Source: Charina bottae (lineage: Eukaryota > Chordata > Lepidosauria > Squamata > Charinaidae). Taken from it: a stretch of 64,000 bases of DNA. Made by a program: the position numbers and the translations under genes. Position 1 is the first letter of the stretch. Every line of letters starts with the position of its first letter. The notes beneath the pieces are model-generated. The model was not told the origin of the DNA, made no database searches, and worked only from the letters and a program-made list of their open reading frames with translations. This document shows positions 1-12,517 of the stretch, in pieces. The stretch is taken from the NCBI GenBank assembly GCA_023362775.1, contig JALMGJ010000020.1, positions 4,402,001 through 4,466,000 of the forward strand, in the 5' to 3' direction.

Positions 1-842
1 CTTATCTAGTATCAAGATGGTTTTGGATTTTATTACTGTCTTCAAGGGCATTAGCTATCTCACCCAATTTTGTGTCATCTGCAAATTTAGTAAGCATACT
101 TCTCACCTCTCCCTCCAAGTCATTAATTAGAGCAGAGCTTTCCAAACTGTGTGTCGCGACACAAAAGTGTGTCGCCACACACAGCGTGGTGTGTCGCCAC
201 ACCACCCGGAAGCGGCGGCGCGCGCGTGCATGGCGGCCGCGGCAGCGGCGCGGCTTCCGCGTTTTAGCGGAGGCTGCCACCGCTGCCGCCGCCATGCACG
301 CACACGCCACCGCACGCCCCCCCGCGCTGCCACCGTGCGCGCACGTGCGCTGCCTCAAGCCCCCCCGCGCCGCCGCCGTGCACGTGTGGCCCCTTTTATT
401 GCCGCCGCGCGCGTGCCGCTGCCGTTCGTGTGTCGCCAGCGGCGGCACTTTGGAAAGCCCTGAATTAGAGCATACAGACTGGAACTGAGCCCTATGGCAC
501 CCCTCATGATACCTCTCTCCAACTGATGAGAAACCATTGATGAGGACTTAATATTATTTTTTTAATAATCTGTGTATCCCCATTTGTCATGCCATCCAGC
601 CACACTAAGGAAATGGGCTAAGGTTTGTGTGACAGAATTTCTTCCTGACAAATCCATGTTGACCCCTAATAGTGTCCTCATTATTTTCAAAGTGCTTACA
701 CATTGATCTCTTTATTATCTCCTGTAGAGTTTTCACTGGTATTGATAGCTGGTCTGTAGTCCCCCAAATACTCTTTTTCCCTTTTCATGACAGAAAGTAG
801 AATTGCCCTCCTTTAATCATGTGGCACTTTTTTGTTTTCAGA
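1..842 (-). mobile_element. CR1 LINE fragment, antisense, split by a hAT insertion
   Basis: The minus strand of 1-132 encodes a reverse-transcriptase stretch typical of CR1 ORF2, including the motif KFADDTKLG, which is the catalytic FADD of this clade. The reading resumes at 463 after the inserted DNA element and runs to about 842 with further antisense RT-like sequence. The copy is degenerate, with stops and length changes, and cannot encode a working protein. CR1 is a major LINE clade of reptiles and birds. The window edge cuts it off, so its 3' end is not seen. Clade assignment is by recognition of the RT block only. Confidence 0.75.
133..462. mobile_element. CpG-rich non-autonomous hAT element, copy 1 of 5
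   Basis: The element begins CAGAGCTTTCCAAA and ends TTTGGAAAGCCCTG, so its termini are inverted repeats. It is flanked by a perfect 8-bp duplication AATTAGAG at 125-132 and 463-470, the signature of hAT transposition. Near the left end are short palindromes around GTGTCGCGACAC. The interior is extremely rich in CG dinucleotides and has no convincing protein. The several overlapping open frames are products of the GC-rich composition. It sits inside a CR1 LINE and is therefore younger than it. Four further copies occur in this window. Confidence 0.9.
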
Positions 843-854
843 TTATCACTAAGC

Positions 855-3800
855 TTTTTGTTCATTGGCAATCACTCGTAGCCGAGTAAGATTGTCTTCC
901 AAAGGTAAAATTTTAACGGTGGATCCGTAAGTGGCTATAAAGGCCAATTCTGGATCCGCACAACCTCCCACAATGAGAGCATAGGTTTCCGGGTGGGAGA
1001 CGGTCATGAAGAGGGTTTGCCTGACGTGCCTTCCTTTTAGCTCTTTTCTCCTTTTCGCCCTGTACTCGTGCTTCTTCAAAGTCCATAGCGCCATTAATAA
1101 AGGATGACCTCCAATTGAAACGCTCATGAGTTAGGGCTTCCCAATTCTCAATGCCGATATTACATTTTTTTTAAATTAGCTTTGAGAGTATCTTTGAATC
1201 TCTTTTGCTGTCCACCAATATTCCGTTTTCCATTCTTAAGTTGGGAGTAAAGTAGCTGCTTTGGAAGACGATGGTCAGGCATTCGAACAACATGACCGGT
1301 CCAGCGAAGTTGATGTTGGATGATCATTGTTTCAATGCTGGTGGTTTTCGCTTCTTCTAATACGCTAACATTAGTCCGCCTATCTTCCCAAGTAATTTGC
1401 AGAATTTTTCGGAGGCAGCGTTGATGGAATCTTTCAAGAAGTTGGAGGTGGCATTTGTAGAGGGTCCATGTTTCACAGGCGTACAGAAGGGTTGGTAGTA
1501 CAATGGCTTTGTAAACAAGCATTTTGGTCTCCCTGCGAATGTCCCGATCCTCAAACACTCTACGCTTCATTCGGGAGAAAGCTACACTCGCAGAGCTCAG
1601 GCGATGCTGAATTTCAGCGTCGATGTCGGCTTTTGTAGATAGATGGCTGCCAAGATAAGAAAAGTGATCAACATTTTCTAGTGACACACCTTTAAGCTGG
1701 ATTGATGGCGCTGCAGAGGGATTGGTTCGAACTTGCTGGTAAAGCACTTTGGTTTTTTTAATGTTAATCGAGAGGCCGAGTTTTTCATATGCTTCTTCAA
1801 AGATGTTTAGGATAGTTTGAAGATCTTCCTCGGAGTGTGCACAGACTACGTTATCATCAGCATATTAAAGTTCTATAACAGAAGTTGCAATTACCTTATT
1901 TTTTGCTTTCAGCCTACTAAGATTAAAAAGCTTTCCATCTGTTCGATATATAATTTCTACACCAGTAGGAAGTTTCTCTTCAACAAGGTGCATAATCATA
2001 GCGATGAAGATAGCGAATAAGGTTGGAGCAATAACACATCCCTGTTTAACGCCGGATTCCACTTTAAATGGATTGCTTTGAGAGCCATTGTTATTCAGGA
2101 TTGTTGCCATCATGTCGTCATGGAGTAACCGCAAGATGTTCACAAATTTATCAGGGCATCTGATTTTCAGAAGGATGGTCCAGAGAGCAGTACGATTTAC
2201 AGTATCAAAAGCTTTAGTCAGATCAATAAACGCCATGTACAGAGGGCGGTTTTGCTCCTTGCATTTTTCTTGAAGCTGTCGTGCAGTGAAGATCATATCC
2301 ACTGTTCCCCTGGAAGGGCGGAAGCCATTTTGCGTTTCAGGGAGGATGTCTTCTGATACAGATAGGAGACGGTTTGCAATGATCTTTGCCAGGATTTTGC
2401 CTGCTGTGGCTAGAAGGGAGATGCCTCGATAGTTTCCACAGTCTGTTCTATCACCCTTTTTAAAGAGAGTGATAATTATGGCATCCCTAAAGTCTGCTGG
2501 AATCTCCTCCCTCATCCAGATTTTTTCGATGAGCTTATGAAGTTGTTGTGTAAGTTCAGGCCCGCCTTCTTTAAAGACTTCAGCAGGAATCCCATCAGGT
2601 CCACTAGCTTTGTTATTTTTCATTTGTTTAGTGGCTTTACTGACTTCCTCCAAACTAGGGGGTACTGCAAGCTCATTTCTTATTTGTTTTTGCGGGATTT
2701 GCAAGAAGACTTCATCAGCCACAGTAGAGTGACGATTAAGGAGATTGTAGTAATGCTCTTTCCAGCGCAGTGCAATAGACTCTTTGTCCTTTAGAAGTTT
2801 AGCACCATCTACTGAGCGTAAGGGATTTGTACCATGGTTTTTTGGTCCATAGATGGCCTTTATGGCATTAAAAAAGCCCCGTGCATCATGAGCATCTGCA
2901 AAATGTTGTTTTTATTGGGTTTTTTTTATCCACCATATGTTCTTAAATTCTCTAGTTCTTCTTTGGACTTCTGCCTTTGCACTGGCGTAGATTTTTTTCT
3001 TATCGGCACAGTTAATATCTTTTTGCCATATCTGGAAGGCTTTCCTTTTCTTGTCAATAATATGTTCAATCTCACTATCGTTCTCATCAAACCAGTCCTG
3101 ATGTCTCTTAGTCTGGTATCCGATAGTTTGTTCACAGGCTGAAATAATAGATGTCTTCAATTTAATCCAGTGTTCCTCATCATTTTCAGGAAGTTCCATA
3201 GGCAGATGTTCCTTGAGAGTTGATTGAAAGCAAGCTCGTTTAATAGGATCTTGAAGGGCCAGTGTATTCATTTTACGCCTTGGTTTTCTTCCTTGGAGCC
3301 TACAATGAGGGACAATCTTTATGGCCATCGTGGATCGAATTAATCGATGGTCTGTCCAGCAGTCATCGGCGCTCGTCATGGCTCTGGTGAGAAGTACATC
3401 ACGGTGATCTCTAGCACGGACAATTACATAATCTAAAAGATGCCAGTGCTTCGACCGTGGGTGCTTTCATGATGTTTTAAATTTATTTTTCTGGCGAAAG
3501 AGTGTGTTAGTAATGACAAGCTTATGCTCTGCACTTTTATTCAGAAGTAAGATTCCATTCGTGTTGCTGTTGTCAACTCCTTCTTTCCCAATGATCCCTG
3601 GCCACAAATCAAAATCATGCCCAACTCTTGCATTGAAATCGCCTAGGAGGATAATTTTATCCTCCTTTGGTATCTCTGATAAGATGGTGTCCAGCTGGGT
3701 ATAAAATTTTTCCTTGATATCCTCATCTGCATCTAGTGTTGTTGCGTAAGCACTTAGGATAGTTGCCTGTTGGTTTTTGGCGAGTTTTATTCGCAGAGTT

Positions 3801-4830
3801 GAGAGTCGTTCGTTAATCCCAGTGGGAACTTCTGACAAGAGCTTCACAATGTCGTTTTTGATAGCAAAGCCTACCCCATGTATTCGTCATTCTTGTTCAG
3901 GCAGTCCTTTCCAAAAGAAGGTATAACCTCCTTTTTCTTCCTTCAACTGTCCTCCTGCTCTTCGAGTTTCTTGGAGTGCTGCTATATCGATATAAAAACG
4001 TCTCAGCTCCCTTGCAATAATGGCAGTCCTACGTTCAGGTCATTCACTATCCATATTGTCTTGCAGTGTCCGTATATTCCATGTTCCAAAATTCATGTGT
4101 TTTTTACGACCGCTAGATGGTGACCCCACTGGTCGCGGTAATCCAGTCAGGGAGAAAATGAGGCAGACTATGTTTAGGGCACCTTTTCTAGCCCCCTCCC
4201 CATATGGGGTGAGCAGAGTGGATCCTAAATAGGGCTGCTCAGTCGTGGATACAGCTGCTGAACTACTCAACTGCCTCGATCCTTGAGTCAGGGCGACTGA
4301 ATCCGTATCCACCGCCCATGTGCTGGTCCATGACTAGGAGCTTCCGGATTTCACAGTCCTGCCCCCGTTGCCATTCGTCAGTCGCCATGGGACTTTTGGT
4401 TGTTTTGGGTTTGGTATGGTTGGAAGACGCCTGTGCGTGAATTTGTTTTATGTGTGGAGATCGGTGCACAACGATCAGCACACAACCTTCACAGAAAAAG
4501 GTTCTAATCCAATGGCATGGATACCATGACGATTGGTGACCTTTTGTCTGCTGCAGCCTTCATCCGCCTTCACAGCCGTTGTAACAATACACCTTGTTAT
4601 CATCCGCCTGTTCTGCCGTTGAGGACTTTCTTGGATCGTTCTTTGTCTGGTTCCTCCCCCTGGACCTTACCGCCATGGGTGACCCTGCCAGGAGTACATG
4701 ACTCCCGACAGCTTCGCTCACAGGGTTCATTGGGAACACACAAGCCCACTCACCACAACAAGGTGACGATCCAGCGAGTGAGTAAGCTTTTTGTACAACC
4801 ACACTGGCTTCTGTTGCTGTCATTTCCCCC
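855..4830 (-). mobile_element. Nearly full-length non-LTR retrotransposon (LINE), antisense, decayed
   Basis: Read on the minus strand, the order is a 5' region (about 4830-4110), an apurinic-type endonuclease, a reverse transcriptase and a C-terminal region. The endonuclease starts near 4105 with FGTWNIRTLQ, has the core GDFNARVG near 3640, and a TDHRLI motif near 3340. The RT has KASGPDGIP, a motif A FIDLTKAFDTVN, GVKQGCVIAPTLF, and YADD at 1853-1864. The C-terminus includes an RWTGHVVRMPD block and, near the 3' end, a short Cys/His finger. Frameshifts and stops break the frame (for example beside YADD), so it is inactive. The endonuclease resembles the RTE/craniofacial-development-protein-2 type, but I do not assign a clade. 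Confidence 0.8.
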
Positions 4831-4879
4831 CCCCCCCACAGTGGTGTATTTTGAGACTGTGCTTTTACAATTTCCTGAC

Positions 4880-5050
4880 TGAGAATGCTATTAAGCAGTG
4901 AAACAGCCTACCTTCTGGAGCTGTGGGTGCTCCATCACTGGAGATTATCAAGCAAATTTGGACAGCTGTTTATCTGGGATGGTATAAGCACTAGCCCCTA
5001 GAGTCGGACACGACTGCACAAAAAATGTGTGGGGGGAACCTTTACCTTTA
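4880..5050 (+). mobile_element. CR1 3'-end remnant joined to a SINE tail
   Basis: Positions 4880-4988 resemble the 3' part of a CR1 LINE on the + strand (the block reading GTGGGTGCTCCATCACTGGA). At about 4989 this passes directly into the last 60 bases of the tRNA-derived SINE that is present in full at 13093 and 58725, ending in GGGGGAACCTTTACCTTTA. The abrupt junction suggests a 5'-truncated SINE insertion or a deletion. No target duplication could be recognised. Confidence 0.6.
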
Positions 5051-5092
5051 ACCAGTTTATAAACTTAAGGATATTGAGTGTTCAAGAAGTAT

Positions 5093-5883
5093 AGGTAATC
5101 CTCAGTTACAACGATGATGAAAAAGTAACTTTGTGACCAAGGTGCACATTAACGACCTTCGCAGTGTCTCTCCCTCAGTCACGTGTTCACCATTACAGCC
5201 AGTTAGTACGCGTTGGCTTGTGCCTGACCCTTTTCTTCCTTTTCCCTCCCCTCGCAGAGCGGAGAGATTGCTTAAACAAGCTATCTCTTCGGAACTGCTT
5301 TTCTCCACAGCGTGTCCCTAAAAAGTGATAACTGCTAGTTAACAAGCCCAGCTCTGTGACCTTAATTAGTTCATTAGAACCCTCTGGTCAGCTGGCGCTG
5401 CTGCCTGACACTGACAAGACCCTAATCACAATTTCACACTGAAGGCTTTTGTTTCCCTCCTAAGCGGTTGGAGTGTGCTAGGCAAACAGCTGGAGCTAGC
5501 GCATTCCTTTCGATGTGTATTCCCCATTGTGTGCCTGCTTACTCTCTTGTAATCCCTTCCTCTCTAAGGAATGTAAATACAAACATTAATTTCCTTCTTG
5601 CTAATTATCCCAGCGCCGGGGTGAGCGTTCCAAAGGGTGGGGGAGTGAGGAAAAAGGATTTGCCCTTTTACCGGCTTCCTTCTGAGTCGATTTCCAGAAA
5701 CTTTCCCCACCGTTTGGACTCACCAGCTGTTTGGGGTTGTATTCTTCTGATGCTGTAAAGCAAAGGAAAGCTGAAATAAAATTGTGAACACAGTTGTGGT
5801 CACAAGATTTTTCACTTAGTGACTGTTTTGCTTAATGACCACATTGCCGGTCCCAATTGAGGTCGCTAAACAAGGACTACCTT
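5093..5883. mobile_element. Non-autonomous DNA transposon (GTAGTCCT-type termini)
   Basis: The left end reads GGTAATCCTCAGTTACAACGA and the right end, reverse-complemented, reads GGTAGTCCTTGTTTAGCGACC, so the two ends are diverged inverted repeats. The subterminal sequence near the right end (GACCACATTGCCGGTCCCAATT, reversed) matches the theme in the element at 11446-11837, so both belong to one family. No transposase is present. The interior is not recognisable. The target duplication is unclear; TA is possible. Confidence 0.6.
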
Positions 5884-6440
5884 TAATATATTTTAGCTTC
5901 TTAAAGGGCCAATCTTTCTTTTATGCTTTTTATAATTAACAGTTTTTGGGATTTTTGTAGTCATGTAAGTTTTAAAATGGAAAATGCATAAATTTTGCCT
6001 GCTTTACACAAATCAATTTTATAAAAACTATTTTCTAAGAAGTTTTATTTTTAGAACAGATTCATGGAAGTATTTGAAAGATAATGTTCTGCTTCTCCCA
6101 GTGAGTCTCAGGAACTGTGAATGTGCAAAGAGTATCTGTATTAGCTGGACTTTGCTAGTTGCAGCATGGAGTTAAAGATATTTGGGAAAATGGAAAAGTC
6201 TTAGAGGGAGCAGTAGTCAAACTGGTTTTAACCAGGAAAATGCTGAAGAAATTCTAAGAAACTTTTTGCGCAACACCTCGGGCAATAGAGTATTTGCTTC
6301 CTATGACATTTTTCCTAGTCTCAACTCCCAAACAGCTACATTCCTGAAAAATAACCCTTTCTCTGTTAGACTCAGTTCCCTTTTTTCTCAGTCAAAGAGA
6401 TTAGAAAAGAATATAATATAAATTGCATGTTTGTGGCTTG
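5884..6440. other. Intron, nothing recognised
   Basis: Unremarkable AT-rich intronic sequence. No splice-flanked coding block, repeat terminus or RNA gene was seen. Confidence 0.5.
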
Positions 6441-6449
6441 AATCATGTC

Positions 6450-7250
6450 AACTGGATTTCTATTTTCTCAGTAGAAACGTTTCACTCCTTATCCAAGGAG
6501 CTTCTTCAGTCTGAGTAAAGTTAGTAAGGGAATCCTTAAATATGTTTCTAGGGTGGCTGTGTGACCTTGCACCTGGGGCTAGGTCATGGTTATTTTGAGA
6601 TGTTTATTTCTAAGTCCCTTTATCATCTAAAGGAGGATCGTTAAGATTACCCTGCTGCTGTTGAGCTTGCGAAATGGTCTTAATCTTCCTAGGCACAGAA
6701 GACAAAGCAGGAAGGAAGATAGGGGAAAGGTTGTGCCTGAGGCCCCCACCTGTATTCAAGGAAGGATTTTCCAAGTTGGCATAAATGGATTCCTTGACCC
6801 CTCTCTCAAACCACCTATCTTCTCTGTCTAAAATGTGAACATTAATGTCCTCAAATGAGTGTCCTTTTTCCTTTAGATGAAGATAAACTGCTGACTCTGG
6901 TCCTGTGGTGTTACTTCTCCTGTGTTGGGCCATCCTCCTGTACAAAGGTTGTTTGGTTTCTCCAATGTAGAGTTCAGAGCACTCCTCACTGCACTGGATT
7001 GCATACACTACATTGCTTTTCTTGTGTTTTGGAGTTTGATCTTTGGGGTATACAAGCCTCTGTCTCAGTGTGTTGGTGGGTTTGAAATATACAGGTATGT
7101 GGTGTTTGCCAAATATCCGTTTTATCTTTTCAGACACGCCAGCCATGTAAGGAATGACCAGGTTCTTCCGTTTACTCTGAATCTCAGCCCTATCTGTCGC
7201 TGTTTTAGGTCTGGTAGACTTAGACTTAGTGAAGTAAGTAGTGTTACTTA
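6450..7250 (-). mobile_element. Penelope-like element, C-terminal GIY-YIG endonuclease fragment
   Basis: An open frame of 178 codons runs on the minus strand from 7146 to 6610. Residues 46-71 carry VVY and LYIG at GIY-YIG spacing, followed by the arginine pair RR. Cysteines 52 and 56 and histidines near 90 and 96 fit the zinc-binding CCHH motif that precedes this nuclease in Penelope-like elements, and Glu119 sits where the conserved metal-binding Glu is expected. Coding-like sequence continues upstream to about 7240, but the reverse transcriptase is absent. Downstream (about 6470-6520) is GAAGAAGCTCCTTGGATAAG on the minus strand, a Penelope terminal-repeat style sequence. Truncated and presumably dead, although the nuclease frame is intact. 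Confidence 0.8.
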
Positions 7251-7317
7251 GTGTTTAAAAATAAACATTTTATAAAAATAAAGCCCAGAGTCACTTGTTT
7301 GAGATGGGCAGCCATAT

Positions 7318-7381
7318 AGAATGAATGAATGAATGAATGAATGAATGAATGAATGAATGAATGAATGAATGAATGAATGAT
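7318..7381. repeat. (ATGA)n microsatellite
   Basis: About fifteen perfect tandem copies of a GAAT/ATGA tetranucleotide, uninterrupted over 60 bases. Confidence 0.98.
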
Positions 7382-9413
7382 AAAATTATGCCTGAGCATT
7401 ATATATGGCCTCACACATCCTTAGGAATGGCTAACATGATTCTTTCAATCTTGTCCTTATCAGGCATAGCTCATAGCTCACATTAAGAGATATCTGCTGT
7501 TAAGAGATAGATGAATGAAAATTGTGCTAGATAATCAGATTCATAACCACCCATCTGGTCTTGTGGGGAAAGTTTAACCTTCATGATCTCTTCCTTACTC
7601 TGAACCTGGGGCATAAACAACCAGGGAATGTTATACTCTGTGTAAGTGTGTCAAGGTTCAGTCTTTATAAAATCAGAAGTACATTTTTTTCAAGAATTAT
7701 AGGCACATTTAATGTATCTGTTTCAGTGGCAGAGATACATGTGCTATTGGGAACTTATAGCTAGAATGGGAATCCTTTGACTTTGGCTTTATTATCCCAC
7801 ATGATGAACTGCTGTGGCTACAGACTAGAAGACTTCTACATTGTAATGATCTTTACATTTTAAGTAAGCAGTTCTTGGTTTTCCCTGACCTGCAAATAAT
7901 AAAAAAAAACTTAGACAAACTGTGCCCAGCAACAGATCATGCTGCTACTTGTATTCAGCAGCCTGAAAGTATACTTTGGATATTCCTCCATGCAGAAATA
8001 TGGGTGTTGTTCCAATAATCAGTAGTTTGATTGAATTGTTAGCAGATTGAGAGTTCTAGGTATGTAAGTACTTAGAATTTTAAAATGATTTTTTTCAAAT
8101 ATTCAAATTAGTGAAGGCATAATTGCTGATGAGCAGAGGAGATGATGAGCAAATATTCCATATGAGCAATTCAAAAATATTTTCTGTGTGCTTTTTCCCT
8201 TTGTCTTTCTTGTCCTTTAAAAATGCTATTGTGAGAAAATAAACATAAGCAAAAGGTGTTGGATGAACACTATGCAGAAACAACAAGTTGCTACACAGAT
8301 GTATAGATTTAATGAGCTACCATCGTGCTATTTATTTATTCTAAGAACAATGATGCAAACAAGAAAAGTTCACATTCTGAACTATTTTATATATTTTTTG
8401 AAATACCATCTGTCACTGCAGACAGAGTAATGTAAATGTAAGCCTGCATGGGCCACCCCCCCCCCTTTGTAACAACTATTTATTTGCATATTTTCAAAAC
8501 TGAATAGATGACTATAGGGCCTAGAATAGACTAGGGTCCTATGCAGAAACATGATACAGTAAGGATACTGACTGTGTATTTTGTGGTACTACCCAATATT
8601 TCAGTTTTAGTGTTTGGAATTTTCTGCTGCTCTTCACGTTTGAGAATCCTTGTGCTCCTCAGCTCCTTCAGTTAATCTAAGGGCATACTTTAGATTAACT
8701 GAAATCCAAATTGCTTTAGCTTGACCAAATGTTTCAGTGATAAAATGTAGAGCTGTGTAGATCTTTCAGAGAAAAGCTTCAGTCATGGCAAAAGCGTCAA
8801 GAAAGCATGCTTCCCAATAATTTGCACAGCCCTAATAAAATAAAAAGAGATGAGGCATAACTTTTTGCATGCTTTTATTCACAGCCAAGGCAATAGACAG
8901 GTCATGTGGCGTGTACTCTTAAGTTTTTGTGTATGTCTGTATATATATTTATATATTCCATCTGTATCCCATCTTTCATAAAAGTATCTCATAGAGGGAC
9001 AAATAAAAGCAAACAATGGAATAAACCTTTTTTTAATTGACCCAATCTGACTCTTCTTATATTCTGAAAACAATACATGATTAAATGTGAAGGTATTGCA
9101 ATGCAGATGCATGATTGAATAGCTATTTTAAAAAGCCATTGAACATCATGTATGGCCAATATGGTTTACCACAGAATTAGAGGGGTGTCTGTTCTGTGAA
9201 TTTGTTTTTGGATCCATTGGATGATCAACAAATTAGCTAGAAAAAATATGTACGTAGTACAGAAGAATAAAAGGAGAAGCTTGGTGCCCCTCATTGGTGC
9301 CTGTATGATCTCAAGGAGGTCTGATTGAGTTTGATGGCTTATAACATATATCAGCAACCCGTGGTTTGTGGGCTGGCTGTAATCTTCCACCTCCTCCTAT
9401 GTGGCTGTCCATC
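7382..9413. other. Intron, mostly unrecognised, with one perfect short hairpin
   Basis: AT-rich intronic sequence with no coding block. The only structure noted is a perfect 14-bp inverted repeat at 8667-8680 and 8690-8703 with a 9-base loop. Confidence 0.5.
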
Positions 9414-9421
9414 CTCTAATG

Positions 9422-9510
9422 CAGTGTTTTTCAAACACTTGGCAACACTAAGATGCATGGACTTCAACTCCCAGAATTCCCCAGCCAGCCATGTTGTTTG
9501 AAAAGCATTG
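9422..9510. mobile_element. Short hAT-like MITE with imperfect TSD
   Basis: It starts CAGTGTTTTTCAAAC and ends GTTTGAAAAGCATTG, which are inverted repeats with one or two mismatches. The flanks CTCTAATG (9414-9421) and CTGTAACG (9511-9518) match at six of eight bases, consistent with an aged 8-bp target duplication. The body includes ACTTCAACTCCCAGAATTCC, a block I recognise from abundant squamate hAT MITEs. 89 bp, no coding capacity. Confidence 0.75.
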
Positions 9511-9518
9511 CTGTAACG

Positions 9519-11440
9519 CATCTGCTCCTGCCATTCTCACAGGCTCCTCTCTCCCCCAGCATACTCCTTTTCCCAGCCGTTTGACAAAGACCTGTTTGGA
9601 GATTCTCAAAACCATGTTATGCTGGAGAAGCGATCACATGATGAGCATAGTTCCCCTGTGCCTTTTCCTCAGCACGATCTTCATCATTATTCATGCTGAT
9701 GAGAACAGACTTTTACTTTATATTTTTTCCAGCCTTGAAGAGGACGGCTGATTATTTGCTGCTATTATCAGTGGGGTAGTGATCATCTGTAGGGATCACT
9801 GGCTTCTGGGAGATATAGGTTAAAAATAACTCCTAGTGAAGGAGTACTCTGCAGGTAGAGGGAGAAGAGTCTTCAGTGTTGCCCCCAGAGATTTTGGTCA
9901 AGGCTGGTCCTTCTCCACCACATTTGTTGGCTGGGTAGAGCAAGGTTAAGGCCTCTCCCCTTATCCCCTGAGATCTTGTGTGTTTCTATCTGTGTGCAGG
10001 AGGGGATGGGGAGGAAGGGAGAGTGTGTGTGTAGTGGGACCACCACCCACTCCTGAAGAATTCCTAAGGGATTGCAGTGATGGCTTGACTGACTTAGTCT
10101 CTCTAGTAAAATTGATTTTAAAGAAAGGTTTAGTTTTGACAAAAAGTGTGAACATTTATTATTTGTTTGACTGTGGGACCTTTGGAAATAAGTCTTAGAT
10201 ATATCAATGTTTTAAAGATATGAAATTTCCTCTGAATTTTGGACCTGCTTAAGCATTTTCTAATGCAGGAATAAATAGGACAGATTAAGAGTTGAAAGAG
10301 TTGTAGGATATAGCTGTTTTGTATTTTGAATGAGACAGCTATCCTTCAAGTTATAACAACATTACACATTAAATAAAGGAAAGGGCATTCTGCATTTCTG
10401 CATGAAATTTAAAACATTATTTTAATTATGTACTTCAAAATTAGGCTAAAAAAATCAGATATTCAAGAAAGATGGATGTACATGGATTCAAGCTGTCTTT
10501 GATATAGACTAAATGAATGGTGTCAGACAAGTCAGGACAGCTCCAGATGTTCTCTCCAATAGGTATCAGTGAAACACGGAGTGTAAAAACGAGATGAGTA
10601 AATTGAAGAAAACAAATACAGAAATAGCTAAATTTTAAGTAACTTGAAATCTGATTTATTTCCCAGTTTTTCATTGTTTTTAAATATTGGCTTGGTTAAA
10701 ACCCTAATAAACTATACATGCAGCACACATGTGCATCAAGTTATGCCAGGCAGAAGAAATTACATAACTATTTGCAAAGAGTCAGGGTGATCCCTACTGT
10801 AGCAGCATTCCCCTCCTTGGAGATCTGCAATTTTTTCTCTTAGTCCCAGATGGAGAGGAAATCTTCACACAGCAACAAGTCCTTATGGCAGGTTCCTGGT
10901 GATGTAAGGACAGACAAAAAGGACGAGTGGACCTTTTTAATACTGAAAGCAGCTCTGATTAGGGACCAAAGTTATTTTCTGTGGAGTGTGAAACTTAACA
11001 ATTTCTACAAATAAAGTGGAGTCTGATAAAGAACTGCACCTAAACATCTGTGTAATTCAAAGCTGAAACTCTCTTTTGTTTTGTTGATTACTCTTACTGG
11101 ATTCTAGCCATGATTAAGAGGAAAAATTCAGTATTACAGGAAGATGGTGTTAATAAATATTTTAGGTATGTTGCCAGCATATTGTTGGACCCACTAATTG
11201 TCACTAGACTTCTCTCCAGTGAATGGATCTAAGAAAGTTTCTGAAAATCCAAGCCTTTTTTTCTTAAGAAACAAAATAAGAAAATAAATGTAAATATTTC
11301 TTGTCTAGAAAAATATTCATTTCCTTTATTTATTTAGTAGATGCATATTTCTCAGCTTAAATTATTTGCATGTGTGCATCTTATTTTTGTCTATAGATAA
11401 AAGGGTGTTTCAGTAGTTTGGGTTGATTTTGGAAGAACAT
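9519..11440. other. Intron, nothing recognised
   Basis: No repeat terminus, conserved exon-like block or RNA gene could be supported here. Confidence 0.45.
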
Positions 11441-11445
11441 TTACA

Positions 11446-11837
11446 GTAGTCCTCACTTAATGACCACAATAGGGACAGGAAAATTGGTTGTTAAACAGAG
11501 TGGTAATTAAGTGAGTCACCATGTGACCAGACCTGATTCTATGACCTTTTTACAATGGTTGTTAAGTGAATCACCACAGTCGTTAAGCAAATCCAGCTTC
11601 CCCAATGGATGTTTTTTGCTGGAAACCGGCAAAAAAGGTCACAAATCACGATCACGTGACCGCAGGATGCTGTAACTGGTCATGCGAGTTGGCTGCCCGA
11701 ATTGCAATCATGTGACCATGGGGGTGGTGCGACAGTTTGCAACGGTCATAAGTGTGAGTACAGGTCATAAAGTACTTTTTCCAAGGCTGTCGTAACTTTG
11801 GACCGTCATTAAACAAACGGTCATTAAGTGAGGACTA
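11446..11837. mobile_element. Non-autonomous DNA transposon with AGTCCTCACTTAATGACC termini
   Basis: The left end CAGTAGTCCTCACTTAATG and the right end CATTAAGTGAGGACTATG are inverted copies of about 20 bp. Internal blocks repeat the GTTAAGTGA theme. The insertion may be flanked by TA dinucleotides, which would suggest a Tc1/mariner-related element, but the boundary is not secure. It is related to the longer element at 5093-5883. Confidence 0.7.
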
Positions 11838-12517
11838 TGTAGTTATTTTTGTTAAGCCACAGATTTCCATTGGGAGGGGTAAAAACTCAGGAGTTGAGCA
11901 TATGTGTTGCATGGGAAATGGCTCAAGATCAGTCCTTTGAATCCCCCAGTTAAAAGGATTTTTGGTATATTAGACTAGAGTCTGCTCTGCCTAAAAGCGT
12001 TGTTGGTCAAAATATAACATGATTCAATATAAAGCAACTTGTATGTTTCTATACAGCAAAACTTGTTCACGAAACAGCAGCAGCGTCTGAATTTGGACTG
12101 ATTCACCTGACCCTTTTAACTTGTAAACTGGTGTCAATTAGTATATTACTCCAAATGGATTGCTATTAAATCCAATATTAAAGTTGGAGGAATTGCAGAC
12201 ATGAGTTTTTGACTATTCTGTAGCTAAGGCAGAATCTGAATCCAGTTCCAAATATGGTTTTGCAAGTGGCTACAAAAAAATGCTTATCCTGTTCATAAAC
12301 ATTTACCTTCACTTAGTTGGGATCTTGGACATGGATTGATTATTTAAATATAAAGACAAATGGAATATTTATTTGAAAAGGTCTGTAATATCCACAGCCC
12401 TTCTCTCATTTTAAAAGAACATATTCTCATCTACTTTGAACCTTTGCTATGGGATGATATCTTAGCTCAAATAAATATTATTGAATTAATGTTGTTGGGC
12501 AAGGAGGGGTGGCATAG

